Assembly: GCA_903896015.1 (NCBI GenBank)
Contig: CAITWF010000036.1
Location: forward strand, 1-32,519
Length of the DNA: 32,519 nt
Direction of reading: 5' to 3'
Source: an uncultured Opitutia bacterium
GTDB taxonomy: Bacteria; Verrucomicrobiota; Verrucomicrobiia; Opitutales; Opitutaceae
Shown here: in pieces, positions 17,434 through 27,056 of the stretch
Layout of the letters: each line of letters starts with the position of its first letter
Position numbering within the stretch: the first letter of the stretch is position 1
Position numbers and translations under genes: made by a program
Notes under the pieces: generated by a model
What the model saw: the letters and a program-made list of their open reading frames with translations, nothing else
Databases searched by the model: none
Told to the model about the DNA's origin: nothing

Positions 17434-17796
17434 ATGCCCAACCCCGCTCCGCCGCCACCCGCCCATCCCGCGCCCAAGTCTCGCCCATTTCACCGCCGTT
17501 TTCTCGGCGCCGTCTTTCTGTCCGGCGCTCTCATCAGCGCATCCCTCGGCCTCGGCGTCCTCGGCTACCATTTTGTCGCAAACCTCAACTGGATCGACGC
17601 TCTGCTCAACGCCTCAATGATCCTCACCGGCATGGGGCCAGTGAATACCCTCGGCACCACAGCCGCCAAACTCTTTGCCTCCGCTTACGCGCTCTTTTCC
17701 GGCCTCATTCTGATTTCCGCGAGCGGCATTTTGCTCACTCCGATCTTCCATCGCGTGCTCCACCGCTTTCATATCGAGGAACGCGATCTCAAGTAG
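17434..17796 (+). CDS. Small two-helix membrane protein with a K+-channel-like pore segment
   Basis: A 120-residue protein with a proline-rich N-terminus (residues 1-18) and a first transmembrane helix (about 23-48, FLGAVFLSGALISASLGLGVLGYHF). A short re-entrant-looking segment follows (52-72, WIDALLNASMILTGMGPV). The second helix (about 78-104, KLFASAYALFSGLILISASG) leads into a charged tail. The helix-pore-helix order, and the KLFASAYALFSG segment after the loop, resemble two-helix potassium channels. However, the selectivity filter TVGYG is replaced by TGMGP (65-69). I do not assign a transport function. It is separated from the upstream gene by a terminator and precedes the pectinase genes on the same strand. 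Confidence 0.75.
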   Translation: MPNPAPPPPAHPAPKSRPFHRRFLGAVFLSGALISASLGLGVLGYHFVANLNWIDALLNASMILTGMGPVNTLGTTAAKLFASAYALFSGLILISASGILLTPIFHRVLHRFHIEERDLK

Positions 17797-17874
17797 CCGC
17801 CACGCTACTCGCCCGCCCTCCTCCATTTTTTTCGTATCCACAGCCGGGCTGGCGCGTCTGCTCCTTGTGCGCTT

Positions 17875-17887
17875 TGCGACACGTGTC
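17875..17887. promoter_or_regulatory. Candidate operator, copy 2 (palindrome GACACGTGTC)
   Basis: TGCGACACGTGTC, identical over 13 bases to the site at 12691-12703. The perfect 10-base palindrome is at 17878-17887. It ends 27 bases before the polygalacturonase ATG (17915), where binding could block or recruit RNA polymerase. The rest of the 118-base gap holds a T-run at 17826-17832 but no convincing -35/-10 pair. Confidence 0.5.
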
Positions 17888-17914
17888 CCAGTTTCACCCC
17901 GCCCCCTCCAGCCC

Positions 17915-19261
17915 ATGACCATTCCCCTCGTCTCCGCTCGTTCTCGCTTCTCTGCTGCACTCCCGCTTGCCGTGATCGCACTTGCCGTGCCGCTCACCGC
18001 CGCCGACGTCGATGTCACCGCCGCCGAGCACGTCCACCCCGCACTTCCTGTAATCCCTGACCGCACCTTCAACCTTGCCGACTTCGGTGCTGTCGGCGAC
18101 GGCGCGACGCTCAATACCGCAGCCTTTACGAACGCCATCGCTGCCATCGACAAAGCCGGCGGAGGTAAACTCGTCGTCCCACGCGGCGTCTTCGTCACCG
18201 CGCCCTTCAAACTTTGCTCCGCGCTCAATCTCCACCTCGACGACGGCGCGGTGATCAAGGCCCCCGAGACCTTCGAAGCCCTCGGCCTGCCGAATCCCGC
18301 CCAGTTCAAGACTCAGTCCGAACTCAACGCCGCCTTCCACGTCCCCGATCCGCTCATCACCGGCACGAAGCTCCACGACGTCGCCCTCACCGGCTCCGGC
18401 ACGGTCGATGGCAGCGGAGCGCACTGGTGGGCGTGGTCCGAGCGCGCCGCACGCAGCGCCAAGACCAAAGGCGAACCCGGTCGCGTCATCATCCGCCGCC
18501 CGCACCTCGTCACCTTCAACGGCATCGAGCGCCTCCATGTCACCGGCGTCACGTTCACCAACTCCTCGATGTTCCACCTCGTCCCACGCAATATCACCGA
18601 CCTCACCATCGATCACGTGAAAGTGCGCGCACCCTACGACGGCTCCGGTCCCAACACCGACGCCATTGATCCTGGCCCCGGCACCAACTTTTGGATCCAC
18701 GATTGCGATATCGATAATGGCGATGACGACATCGTGATCAAATCAGGCGGCACCAACATCCTGATCGAGAACAACACGATCAAACACGGCCACGGCATCT
18801 CGATCGGCTCGGAGACGAGCGTCGGCATCCACAACATGCTCGTCCGCAACTGCACCTTCGACGGCACCGACAACGGCATCCGCCTGAAATCAATGCGCGG
18901 CGCTGGCGGCCCGGTGGAAAACATCCGCTACACCAATCTTCACATGAAGAACGTCGCCAATGCGATCGTTCTCCAACTCGACTACGTCGACAACAACCGC
19001 CCCGACTTCAAGGGCGATCCGACCAAAGTCCCGTCGATCCACAACATCCTCCTCGATCACATCACCATCGAAGGCGCGCGCAACGCCGGGATCATCCACG
19101 GCCTCCCCGACAGCAAGATCACCAACATCACGCTTAAGGATATATCGATCGTCGCAGAAAAAGACCTCGACGTGCGCGACGCCGACAACCCGATCTACAT
19201 CAGCGTCACGCGCGACATCCGCCCCGGCGTTGGCCCGAGGAAAGAGTCAGGCGAGCACTGA
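17915..19261 (+). CDS. Polygalacturonase, glycoside hydrolase family 28
   Basis: Secreted right-handed beta-helix enzyme that hydrolyses alpha-1,4-galacturonan (pectin backbone). The 448-residue product starts with a signal peptide (SAALPLAVIALAVPLTAADV), which supports ATG 17915 over an upstream GTG at 17867 that would swallow the putative operator. The N-terminal block is NLADFGAVGDGATLNTAAF. GH28 catalytic motifs appear in order: NTDAID (247-252, Asp249), GDDDIVIKSG (269-278, Asp270 and Asp271; the family usually has GDDC), GHGISIGSE (292-300) and RLK (323-325). All essential residues are present. The next gene is a pectate lyase 52 bases away. Family assignment is firm; exo or endo action and exact substrate are not decided. 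Confidence 0.93.
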   Translation: MTIPLVSARSRFSAALPLAVIALAVPLTAADVDVTAAEHVHPALPVIPDRTFNLADFGAVGDGATLNTAAFTNAIAAIDKAGGGKLVVPRGVFVTAPFKLCSALNLHLDDGAVIKAPETFEALGLPNPAQFKTQSELNAAFHVPDPLITGTKLHDVALTGSGTVDGSGAHWWAWSERAARSAKTKGEPGRVIIRRPHLVTFNGIERLHVTGVTFTNSSMFHLVPRNITDLTIDHVKVRAPYDGSGPNTDAIDPGPGTNFWIHDCDIDNGDDDIVIKSGGTNILIENNTIKHGHGISIGSETSVGIHNMLVRNCTFDGTDNGIRLKSMRGAGGPVENIRYTNLHMKNVANAIVLQLDYVDNNRPDFKGDPTKVPSIHNILLDHITIEGARNAGIIHGLPDSKITNITLKDISIVAEKDLDVRDADNPIYISVTRDIRPGVGPRKESGEH

Positions 19262-19313
19262 GTTCCCGGACCGACCGCGATCGGCTCGCTTCTCTATCAA
19301 TCTTTACCCTACC

Positions 19314-21068
19314 ATGCTCACACGAAACGCTTTTTTGATTCTGGGTCTTGCTTGCGCCGCCGCGCTCCCGATTTCGGCCTCCGCGGTTCCGACCACAGCC
19401 GAACAGGATGCCTCCCGCTTGAAGGCCGTGGTCGAGTTCGCCGACAACGTCCTACGCGACGCCGCCGATCATCAGCACAAGGACCCCACGCCACTTCTCG
19501 CGAACGGCGTCAACGTCTTCACCAAGCAGCCACTCCAGTGGCACCTGCCCGACAAGCAGGTGATGATCATTTCCGACCTCACGGTGCAGCAGAATCTCAT
19601 GCGCGAGCTCGCCGCGCTCACGAATCTGACCGGCGATGAGAAATACAAGGATGCCGCCAAGGCCCAATTCGCCTATTATTTCGCGCATTTTCAGGACGAA
19701 GGCGGCCTGCTCTATTGGGGCGGCCACAAATTCGTCGATCAGCGCTCGCTCACCACCGCCAACTTCAAAAACGGGGTGCATGAGTTGAAGAACGTCTTCC
19801 CCTACTACGAGCTGATGTATGAAGTGAATCCCGTCGCGACGGCGAAGTTCATCACCGGTTTCTGGAATGCCCACATCTACAACTGGCAGACGCTTGAGGT
19901 CAGTCGCCACGGCGAATATGGCCACAAGCCCGGCGCGCAGTGGGACCAAAAATTCGACGACCCCGCGCCCTACTTCGAGACCAAGGGTCTCTCTTTTCTC
20001 GATGCCGGAAACGACCTCATTTACTCTGCTGCCATGCTCTACCGGCTCGCCGGTGACAAAGGCGCACTCGTCTGGGCGAAACGCCTCGCCGTCCAATACG
20101 TGAAGGCGCGCGATCCTCAGACCGGTCTCGGCGCCTATCAATTCACCCAGCCGAAGAAGACAGAAGAGCCACCGAGCGATGACGTCACCCTCTCGTGGAT
20201 GGGCGACCGTGCGAAGCGTCAGTTCGGCCCCGACTTCCCCGGCCACCGCGTGCTCGAGGGCACCATGCTCCTTCATCGCCTCGCCACGACCATTTATTCT
20301 GAAAACGCGCTCATGCAGCTCGAAGTCGCTCAGGCACTCGGTGCCGAAGGCAAGGAGTTTCTCGACTGGACACACAACGGCATGGCCGCCTTCGCGCATT
20401 ACGCCTATATCCCCGAAAAGAATCTCCTGCGCCCAATGCTCACCGACGGCACCGATCTCTCGGGCTTCGTGCTAAAGCGCAACGGCTACTACGGGCGGAA
20501 GGACACGACGCTCCAAGCCTATCAGGCAACGCCCGATTTCATGATTTCCTACGCCCGCGGATTTATGCTCACCGGCGATGCGAATCTCTGGACCCTCGCC
20601 CGCGGCAGCGCCAAAGCTGCCGGTCTCGGTGAGATCGGCGCCACACCCGGGCACGACGTGCACGTCAATCTTGCCACTACCAATAACGATCCCTTCGCGC
20701 TGTTCTCGCTGCTCGACATCTATCGCGAAACCCACGCCGACGCCTACCTTCAACTCGCACGCGCGATCGGCAACAACATCGTCTCAACCCGCTTTCACCA
20801 CGGCTACTTCACCCGCTACCCCGATCAAATTTGGGCCAATATCGATGTGATCGAACCCTATGCGCTGCTCGCGCTCGACGCTGCGATCAAGGGAGCGCCG
20901 GACAAGGTGCCGTATTTCATCAACGGCTCCGGCTTCATCGACGGCGTCTATCTCTTCCCCGACGGCCAAGCCCGCCCCGCGAGCGACGGCATGCTTTTCC
21001 GTTCGCGCCAGTCCGCCCCCGAAGTAGCACCTATCGTACGTGACCCGAATCCGGAGACGAACGAGTAA
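19314..21068 (+). CDS. Pectate lyase, polysaccharide lyase family 2-like
   Basis: Cleaves polygalacturonate by beta-elimination. The 584-residue product begins with a signal peptide (NAFLILGLACAAALPISASA), implying a periplasmic or secreted enzyme. The core contains LYWGGHKF (His138), GVHELKNVFPYYELMYEV (Glu157) and FWNAHIYNWQTLEVSRHGEYG. Arg198-His199 there match, from memory of the Yersinia PL2A structure, the catalytic Arg and a Mn2+ ligand; His138 and Glu157 would be the other metal ligands at similar spacing. The alpha/alpha-barrel character fits the many aromatic-rich helices. It lies 52 bases after the polygalacturonase and is probably co-transcribed. In-frame sequence upstream of this ATG is antiparallel coding noise over the GH28 gene. 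Confidence 0.85.
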   Translation: MLTRNAFLILGLACAAALPISASAVPTTAEQDASRLKAVVEFADNVLRDAADHQHKDPTPLLANGVNVFTKQPLQWHLPDKQVMIISDLTVQQNLMRELAALTNLTGDEKYKDAAKAQFAYYFAHFQDEGGLLYWGGHKFVDQRSLTTANFKNGVHELKNVFPYYELMYEVNPVATAKFITGFWNAHIYNWQTLEVSRHGEYGHKPGAQWDQKFDDPAPYFETKGLSFLDAGNDLIYSAAMLYRLAGDKGALVWAKRLAVQYVKARDPQTGLGAYQFTQPKKTEEPPSDDVTLSWMGDRAKRQFGPDFPGHRVLEGTMLLHRLATTIYSENALMQLEVAQALGAEGKEFLDWTHNGMAAFAHYAYIPEKNLLRPMLTDGTDLSGFVLKRNGYYGRKDTTLQAYQATPDFMISYARGFMLTGDANLWTLARGSAKAAGLGEIGATPGHDVHVNLATTNNDPFALFSLLDIYRETHADAYLQLARAIGNNIVSTRFHHGYFTRYPDQIWANIDVIEPYALLALDAAIKGAPDKVPYFINGSGFIDGVYLFPDGQARPASDGMLFRSRQSAPEVAPIVRDPNPETNE

Positions 21069-21089
21069 CTCGAAGCCCGCGGCCGCGCT

Positions 21090-21110
21090 GCGCCCGAAAA
21101 TATCGGGCGC
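21090..21110. terminator. Hairpin between convergent genes
   Basis: A perfect 8-pair stem (GCGCCCGA/TCGGGCGC) with an AAATA loop fills most of the 44-base gap between the pectate lyase and UDP-glucose dehydrogenase stop codons. There is no T-tract, so termination efficiency is uncertain. Its position suits a bidirectional transcription barrier. Confidence 0.45.
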
Positions 21111-21112
21111 GG

Positions 21113-22471
21113 TTACTTCCCAATGCCGCTCGTGCGAAAGCCGAGCGCGGCTAGTTTTTTCAAATCGAGGATATTGCGTCCGTCGAACACGAAGGCCGGT
21201 TTGTGCATCGCTCCCAGAATCTTCGCGTAGTCGAGGTGCTTGAACTCATCCCACTCCGTCACGACGGCGATCGCATGTGCATCCTTCGCCGCCTCGACCG
21301 CCGAACTAACGATCGTCAGCCGATCGTTTTTGCCGTCCTTGCCTAGAATATCATGGCGAATCTCATCCGCCGGAACCTTCGGATCGTAGACGATCACGCG
21401 CGCCTGCTCTGCGAGGAGATCCCGGCAAACCGCAATCGCGGCAGATTCGCGCGTGTCGTTCGTGTCCTTCTTAAACGCGAAACCGAACACTGCGATTTTC
21501 TTGTCGGCGACCGTGTTGAAGAGCGACCGTACGATCTTCGCGGCAAAGCGATGCTTCTGCCAGTCGTTCATCTTCACCACGCTCTCCCAATAGTGCGCGA
21601 CCTCCGGCAGCCCAAAGTGATCGCACAAGTAGACGAGGTTCAAGATGTCTTTCTGAAAGCACGAGCCACCAAAGCCGACGGATGCTTTCAAAAACTTCGG
21701 TCCAATGCGCGAGTCCTTGCCGATCGCGTTGGCCACTTCATCCACGTCTGCACCCGTCGCCTCGCACAACGCCGAGATCGAGTTGATGGAGGAGATACGC
21801 TGGGCGAGAAACGCGTTGGCGACCAGCTTGGAGAGTTCGCTCGACCAGAGGTTGGTCGTGATGATCCGATCGCGAGGCACCCACGTCGCATAGACATCGA
21901 CGAGGGTCTGAATCGCAACCTCGCCGCCGGGCGTGCGCTCGCCACCGATGAGCACGCGGTCGGGCATCTGGAGGTCGGCGACGGCCGTTCCCTCGGCAAG
22001 GAATTCCGGATTCGAGAGCACCTCAAATTTGTGCCCGCCGGAGTTGGCCGCGAGGATGTCCTTGATCGTCTCGGCGGTCTTCACCGGGATCGTGGATTTC
22101 TCGACGATGATTTTAGGACCGTTGGCGTGCTCGGCGATGGTGCGGGCGACGGACTCGATGAACCGCAGGTCCGCCGCGCGCCCCGCGCCAACGCCGTAAG
22201 TCTTTGTCGGCGTGTTGACGGCAACGAAGATGATGTCGGCTGCTTTGATCGCGCCAAAGACATCGGTCGAGAAATGCAGGTTTTTCCCGCGCACCTGCTT
22301 CACGACGTCGTCGAGGCCAGGCTCGTAGATCGGCAGCGTGTCGGAGTTCCACGCAGCAATGCGCGCGGTATTCATGTCGACCACGCGGACTTCAATATTC
22401 GGGGCCTTGAGGGCGATCATCGCCATCGTAGGACCGCCAACGTAACCAGCGCCAATGCAGCAAATTTTCAT
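21113..22471 (-). CDS. ugd: UDP-glucose 6-dehydrogenase, animal-like type
   Basis: Oxidises UDP-glucose to UDP-glucuronate with two NAD+, supplying uronic acids for polysaccharides. The 452-residue product has the N-terminal NAD motif [11 protein letters not shown] (5-15), the substrate loop [12 protein letters not shown] (152-163), [16 protein letters not shown] (Lys215 and Asn219), the catalytic Cys271 in [10 protein letters not shown], and [15 protein letters not shown] in the C-terminal domain. The sequence follows the human enzyme closely over long stretches, for example [17 protein letters not shown], and differs from the short Ugd type common in bacteria. It is transcribed alone, away from ftsH, and converges with the pectate lyase. 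Making UDP-glucuronate next to uronate-degrading genes is suggestive but not proof of a link. Confidence 0.94.
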   Translation of the reverse strand: MKICCIGAGYVGGPTMAMIALKAPNIEVRVVDMNTARIAAWNSDTLPIYEPGLDDVVKQVRGKNLHFSTDVFGAIKAADIIFVAVNTPTKTYGVGAGRAADLRFIESVARTIAEHANGPKIIVEKSTIPVKTAETIKDILAANSGGHKFEVLSNPEFLAEGTAVADLQMPDRVLIGGERTPGGEVAIQTLVDVYATWVPRDRIITTNLWSSELSKLVANAFLAQRISSINSISALCEATGADVDEVANAIGKDSRIGPKFLKASVGFGGSCFQKDILNLVYLCDHFGLPEVAHYWESVVKMNDWQKHRFAAKIVRSLFNTVADKKIAVFGFAFKKDTNDTRESAAIAVCRDLLAEQARVIVYDPKVPADEIRHDILGKDGKNDRLTIVSSAVEAAKDAHAIAVVTEWDEFKHLDYAKILGAMHKPAFVFDGRNILDLKKLAALGFRTSGIGK

Positions 22472-22542
22472 GCGAGGAAAAGGAGCGCGCAGGATTGCCG
22501 CTCAACGGGGCGAATCCAAGGCAGATTTTCGCGGAAAACACG

Positions 22543-22568
22543 AAGGGCGAGACATGCGTCTCGCCCTT
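22543..22568 (-). terminator. Terminator of the ftsH operon
   Basis: A perfect 11-pair stem (AAGGGCGAGAC/GTCTCGCCCTT) with a 4-base loop lies just past the ftsH stop codon. On the minus strand it is followed by CGTGTTTT. The arrangement fits rho-independent termination of the operon before the ugd gene. On the plus strand it is followed by TGATTCTT. Confidence 0.75.
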
Positions 22569-22574
22569 TGATTC

Positions 22575-24602
22575 TTAAGCGGGGGTCGGCGCCGGTGTCG
22601 CGCCGCCATGCTCAAGCGGATCGGGCGCCGCCGCCGGCTTGTCCGTTGGCTTTTTGGCGGACTTGTCGGGTTGACGCGAAAGCGGCTCATTCACGATCGG
22701 GGAGCGGATTTCCCCAAATTCGAGAATCTCCTTAACGTGCTTTCCCTCGATCGTCTCGTGCTCGATCAGCGCGGCGCCAATCATGTCGAGCGCGGAGCGG
22801 TGCTGCGTGATGATTTCTTTCGCCCGAGCGTATTGCTCCATGATCATCCGATGGACTTCCTCATCGATGCGGCGGGCTGTTTCCTCGCTGATGTGTTCCG
22901 AGCGGGTAATGTCGCGACCGAGAAAGACGGTGTCTTGATTACCACCAAGCGCGACCGGCCCAAGTTCGCTCATGCCGTAATCGCAGACCATCGCGCGGGC
23001 AATCTTGGTGGCCTGCTTGATGTCGCCGTAGGCGCCACTGCTGAAATCTCCCGTGACGAGTTCTTCCGCGATGCGCCCGCCCATCGCCATCGCGATTTGA
23101 TCGAGGAGCTTTTTCTTCGGCCGCGTCAAAAGATCCTTTGTCGGGAGATAGGTCGTGCTGCCAAGGCTTTGACCGCGCGGAATAATTGTCACCTTGTGCA
23201 CGGGCACGGTGCCATCGTCGAGCACCGCCTGGACGATGGCGTGACCGGATTCGTGCCAGGCGATGAGTTTCTTCTCGGCGTCGTCCATGACGCGGCGGCG
23301 CTCTCGGCCCCAGAGGACCTTGTCGCGTGCGTCGTCCACATCGCTCATGTCGATCCGCTTCTTGTTGCGGCGGGCGGCGAGGAGCGCGGCTTCGTTAAGA
23401 AGATTCGCGAGCTCCGCGCCGGAAAGGCCCGGCGTGCCACGCGCGATGACGGAAAGATCGACGTTCTCGGAGAGGGAAACTTTCTTGGCGTGGACGCGGA
23501 GGATTTGTTCGCGACCCGTGATGTCCGGAAGATCGACGTAGATCTGCCGATCGAAACGGCCGGGGCGCAGCAGCGCGCTGTCGAGCACGTCGGGGCGATT
23601 GGTCGCGGCGATAATGATGACGCCCTCGGTGGTGTCGAAGCCGTCCATCTCGACAAGCAGCGAGTTGAGCGTCTGCTCGCGCTCGTCATTGCCGCCGCCC
23701 AGACCGGCCCCGCGCTGGCGGCCGACGGCGTCGATTTCGTCGATGAAGATTAGGCATGGCGCGCTCTTGCGGCCCTGCTCAAACATATCACGCACGCGGC
23801 TTGCGCCCACGCCGACAAACATTTCGACAAAGTCCGAACCACTGATGCTGAAGAATGGAACGTCCGCCTCACCGGCGACGGCTTTCGCGAGAAGCGTTTT
23901 GCCCGTGCCCGGAGGACCGACCATCAGGATGCCCTTTGGAATCCGACCGCCCATCTTGGTGAACTTCTTTGGGTCTTTCAAAAATTCCACGACCTCAGAA
24001 ACCTCTTCCTTCGCCTCGTCGCAGCCGGCGACGTCAGCGAACATGATTTTGTCGCGATCACGCGTGAGGAGTTTGGCGCGGCTCTTACCGAAGCTCAACG
24101 CACCGCGCCCGGCCTGACGAAGCTGGCGCACGAACAAAAAGTAGAGCAGCCCGATGATGATCACGAACGGGATCACTTGCGCTGCGATCGACGTAAAGAG
24201 CGTCGTGGATGGTTGCTCGACGAACGACTTCGTCTTCATCAAACGCTCCTGCATTCCGTCGGTCAGCCGCCCGGCAGAGTGAAACGGCCGGTATTTCGCC
24301 GTTGAGTCCGGCCGGCTCTCGCCGGTGACCGTGACCCAGTCCTTGCTGCCGCCACTCGGGTCGGACCGAATGACAGCAATCCGCGCGGGATCGTCGTGTC
24401 GGATGTTTCCCGCCTCGGCGCGATCGACGACTTCCTGAACCGTCAGTGAATCCTGCGGCGCAGTGAGGCTCGGCGAGAAGAAATAGAGCGCCGCCACCGC
24501 CGCCACCAGGGCGAGCCAGAACAGCAGCATCTTGGGTTGAAAGCGATCCGGCGGCAGGTTTTTCAACGCCCGGCGGTTCTTTGGGTTTTCGGGTTCAGAC
24601 AT
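22575..24602 (-). CDS. ftsH: ATP-dependent zinc metalloprotease FtsH
   Basis: Membrane-anchored AAA+ protease that degrades misfolded membrane proteins and regulatory targets such as LpxC in some bacteria. The 675 residues include a first transmembrane helix (about 24-43) and a periplasmic domain. A second helix (about 138-158) is followed by Walker A GPPGTGKT (229-236), Walker [10 protein letters not shown] (286-294), the arginine-finger segment [18 protein letters not shown], and the zinc motif HESGH (450-454). FtsH usually has HEAGH; the Ala-to-Ser change leaves the ligands intact. The likely third ligand is the Asp in [12 protein letters not shown]. The C-terminal tail is Pro/Ala/Lys-rich and low in complexity. 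It is the last gene of the serS-tilS-ftsH run; the tilS-ftsH pairing is widespread. Confidence 0.97.
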   Translation of the reverse strand: MSEPENPKNRRALKNLPPDRFQPKMLLFWLALVAAVAALYFFSPSLTAPQDSLTVQEVVDRAEAGNIRHDDPARIAVIRSDPSGGSKDWVTVTGESRPDSTAKYRPFHSAGRLTDGMQERLMKTKSFVEQPSTTLFTSIAAQVIPFVIIIGLLYFLFVRQLRQAGRGALSFGKSRAKLLTRDRDKIMFADVAGCDEAKEEVSEVVEFLKDPKKFTKMGGRIPKGILMVGPPGTGKTLLAKAVAGEADVPFFSISGSDFVEMFVGVGASRVRDMFEQGRKSAPCLIFIDEIDAVGRQRGAGLGGGNDEREQTLNSLLVEMDGFDTTEGVIIIAATNRPDVLDSALLRPGRFDRQIYVDLPDITGREQILRVHAKKVSLSENVDLSVIARGTPGLSGAELANLLNEAALLAARRNKKRIDMSDVDDARDKVLWGRERRRVMDDAEKKLIAWHESGHAIVQAVLDDGTVPVHKVTIIPRGQSLGSTTYLPTKDLLTRPKKKLLDQIAMAMGGRIAEELVTGDFSSGAYGDIKQATKIARAMVCDYGMSELGPVALGGNQDTVFLGRDITRSEHISEETARRIDEEVHRMIMEQYARAKEIITQHRSALDMIGAALIEHETIEGKHVKEILEFGEIRSPIVNEPLSRQPDKSAKKPTDKPAAAPDPLEHGGATPAPTPA

Positions 24603-24673
24603 CGAGGATTGGACTTGGGCGTCAACGTGGATGTTCCCGCGTGGGAAGTCAATTGGCCCGCCGTGGAAAAACG

Positions 24674-25732
24674 CTACCGCGTTTCCGACCGGGCGTAACG
24701 CAAATATCCGCCGCGAATCACGGCAAACCCATCGCGCCCTAAGCTGTGCCGCGTCGGCGTGCCACGCTCGACGGCCGCTAGCAGCGATTCGAAGCCCTGC
24801 CGGGATAGCTCGCCCGCACCAAGCTGCGCCCGAAGCCAGCGATGCAATGCCCGTCGCACAATCGCGCGCGGCTGGCCCACGATTTTTTTCAACGCGAGCG
24901 AGCGATCAGCTGCAAGGGGACTCAACTCGTCTACCCTCATCTCGAGCGCCACATCATCCTCCGCGAGTAACTCGCGCGCGAGCGCCGCACCTGCGAGTGC
25001 ATCACGCTGCGCCGCTTTGAGCCAGCGCGGCAGCACGTCGCGCCGGATGCGGTTGCGAAAAAAATCGCCGCCTGCATTCGTCGCGTCCTCCCGCCACGCC
25101 GCGCCGACCGCGCGCAATGCTCCGACAATTTCGGCTTTCTTCAGAGTTAGCAGTGGGCGGAGGTGCCAGCGTCCCTCCGGCATCTCCTGCGCCGGACGAG
25201 GTGCGGCAAGCCCCGCGGACCCACTGCCACGAGCGAGCCGCATCAGCATCGTCTCCGCAATGTCGTCCTGCTGTTGGCCAAGCCACAACAGGCGGATCTT
25301 CCGGCGGCGCATCTCGCGGTGAAAAAAATCGAAGCGCGCCGCGCGCGCCTCCGCCTCGCTCGCGTCCTTGCGCGCCGTGCGCCATCGCCCGGCGATAAAT
25401 TTTATTCCGAGCGCCGAGCACACGCGTGCGCAAAATTTCTCGTCGGCGTCCGCTGCGCGCCCGCGCAGCCGGTGATTGAAATGCAATACCATGAAATCGC
25501 GCCCCCACCGCCCCGGACCTTCCGCCCACAACACCAACAGCAGCGCGAGCGAGTCCGCACCGCCCGAGAACGCGAGCGCATGGCGCGGTTTGTGCCGCGG
25601 ATTTTTTCGCTTCTCGTGATCGAAATCCGCGAGGGCCGTCAGCATCGCACCGGGATGGAGCGCGCCGTGCGAAATCCTCCCAGCGAACGCGGTGGCGATC
25701 GCTGGCCAGTCGAGTGACGCTCGTGTTGTCAT
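24674..25732 (-). CDS. tilS: tRNA(Ile)-lysidine synthase
   Basis: Converts C34 of the CAU-anticodon isoleucine tRNA to lysidine, so that it is charged with Ile and reads AUA. The ATP-pyrophosphatase P-loop SGGADS is at 56-61. It is followed by LHFNHRLRG, the [12 protein letters not shown] segment and [22 protein letters not shown], all typical of TilS. At 352 residues it is shorter than the E. coli enzyme (about 430), so the C-terminal substrate domain is reduced. About 50 residues precede the P-loop, more than usual. It starts 29 bases after serS and is followed by ftsH 71 bases later. Its substrate could be the tRNA at 9076-9150, if that is the Ile2 type. Confidence 0.92.
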   Translation of the reverse strand: MTTRASLDWPAIATAFAGRISHGALHPGAMLTALADFDHEKRKNPRHKPRHALAFSGGADSLALLLVLWAEGPGRWGRDFMVLHFNHRLRGRAADADEKFCARVCSALGIKFIAGRWRTARKDASEAEARAARFDFFHREMRRRKIRLLWLGQQQDDIAETMLMRLARGSGSAGLAAPRPAQEMPEGRWHLRPLLTLKKAEIVGALRAVGAAWREDATNAGGDFFRNRIRRDVLPRWLKAAQRDALAGAALARELLAEDDVALEMRVDELSPLAADRSLALKKIVGQPRAIVRRALHRWLRAQLGAGELSRQGFESLLAAVERGTPTRHSLGRDGFAVIRGGYLRYARSETR

Positions 25733-25761
25733 GCTGACCGAGGCGTCGATCGACGGCCCTG

Positions 25762-27030
25762 TTAGCTGAAGCTCAGATGTTCCTTGCCGAAATACGGCAC
25801 AAGCGCCGCCGGAATTTTTACGCGCCCATCTGGCTCCAGATTATTTTCCAGCAGCGCCGCGAGCACGCGAGGCACGGCGAGACCCGAACCGTTGATGGTG
25901 TGAACGAGCTCGGGCTTGCCACCGTCCTTCGCCCGGAAGCGAATCTGCGCGCGCCGCGCCTGAAACGCCTCGAAGTTTGAGCAACTCGAGACCTCAAGCC
26001 AGCGCTTCTGGCCCGCCGACCATACTTCGAGATCGTATTTTTTCGACTGCGCGAAGCCGAGGTCGCCGCCGCACATCAGCAGCACGCGATACGGCAAATC
26101 GAGCTTGCGGAGGATCCGCTCGGCATCGTCGCGGAGCTTGTCGAGCTCCTCGTAGCTCTTCGTCGGATGTACCCACTTGAGCAACTCGACCTTGTCGAAT
26201 TGGTGCAGGCGGTTAAGCCCCCTTACGTCCTTGCCGTAACTGCCCGCCTCCCGGCGGAAGCACGGCGTGTAGGCGCAGCGGTAGATTGGCAGCACGGCCT
26301 CGTCGACGATCTCGTCGCGGAAGAAATTCGTCAGCGGCACCTCGGCCGTCGGCACCGCGTAGAGATGATCGGCGGTCTCATACATCTGTCCTTCCTTATC
26401 GGGCAACTGACCCGTCGCCGTCGCGCTCGCCGCGTTCACAAAGATTGGCGGCGCCACTTCGACGTAGCCGGCCTTGGTGTCTTCATCCAAAAAGAATTGA
26501 AGCAATGCCCGCACGATGCGTGCGCCATCGCCAACGTAAAACGGAAAACCCGCCCCCGTGACTTTCGCGCCCCGCGCGAAATCGAACAGCTTCTCGAAAC
26601 CGGCAATCTCCCAGTGCGGAATCGCGTGCGGAAACGGCCGCTCGTGCGACCCGTGCAGCGAAAACACCACATTCTCCTCCGGCGTCCGGCCCTCCGGCAC
26701 GCTCGCGTGCGGCAAATTTGGAATGGAGAGCATCGCGGTGCGGAACTTCTCCTCTGTCTCCTTGAGCTGCGCCTCGCGCGCCTTCACGTCGGCCGAAACC
26801 GCCTTCATATCGGCCACCTTCGCGACAAACTCAGGCGAACCCTTCGGCAGCGCCGCCATCGCCGTGTTCGCCGCCTTCTGTTTCGCACGCAGCGACTCGA
26901 CTTCGTGCAACTGCGCGCGCCACGCCGTATCGATCGAGAGCACGGCGTCGAGATCGACATCGAGATGTTTCTTGGCAATCGCCGCGCGAACGGCGTCCGG
27001 AGTTTCACGAATCAGTTTGGGATCGAGCAT
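25762..27030 (-). CDS. serS: Seryl-tRNA synthetase
   Basis: Class II aminoacyl-tRNA synthetase charging tRNA-Ser. The 422-residue product opens with MLDPKLIRETPDAVRAAIAKK. It then has the long antiparallel coiled-coil arm (about 30-100, rich in Lys/Glu/Ala heptads) that grips the tRNA. The class II core follows: motif 2 CAYTPCFRREAGSYGKDVRG, the LHQFDKVEL segment and motif 3 GSGLAVPRVLAALLENN near the C-terminus. It begins 26 bases after the heptosyltransferase stop and is followed 29 bases later by tilS, so these are likely one transcript. Nothing unusual is seen in the protein itself. Confidence 0.97.
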   Translation of the reverse strand: MLDPKLIRETPDAVRAAIAKKHLDVDLDAVLSIDTAWRAQLHEVESLRAKQKAANTAMAALPKGSPEFVAKVADMKAVSADVKAREAQLKETEEKFRTAMLSIPNLPHASVPEGRTPEENVVFSLHGSHERPFPHAIPHWEIAGFEKLFDFARGAKVTGAGFPFYVGDGARIVRALLQFFLDEDTKAGYVEVAPPIFVNAASATATGQLPDKEGQMYETADHLYAVPTAEVPLTNFFRDEIVDEAVLPIYRCAYTPCFRREAGSYGKDVRGLNRLHQFDKVELLKWVHPTKSYEELDKLRDDAERILRKLDLPYRVLLMCGGDLGFAQSKKYDLEVWSAGQKRWLEVSSCSNFEAFQARRAQIRFRAKDGGKPELVHTINGSGLAVPRVLAALLENNLEPDGRVKIPAALVPYFGKEHLSFS

Positions 27031-27056
27031 GGCGGAAACTTTAGTTTGGAAAATGT

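Noticed and set aside
17792-17809. A 6-pair hairpin overlapping the stop codon of the two-helix membrane protein gene
   Set aside because: The stem is short and the nearest T-run (17826-17832) is 16 bases away, so it is not a convincing terminator.
22608-23753. A 381-residue plus-strand frame opposite ftsH
   Set aside because: Antisense shadow; FtsH motifs are complete on the minus strand.
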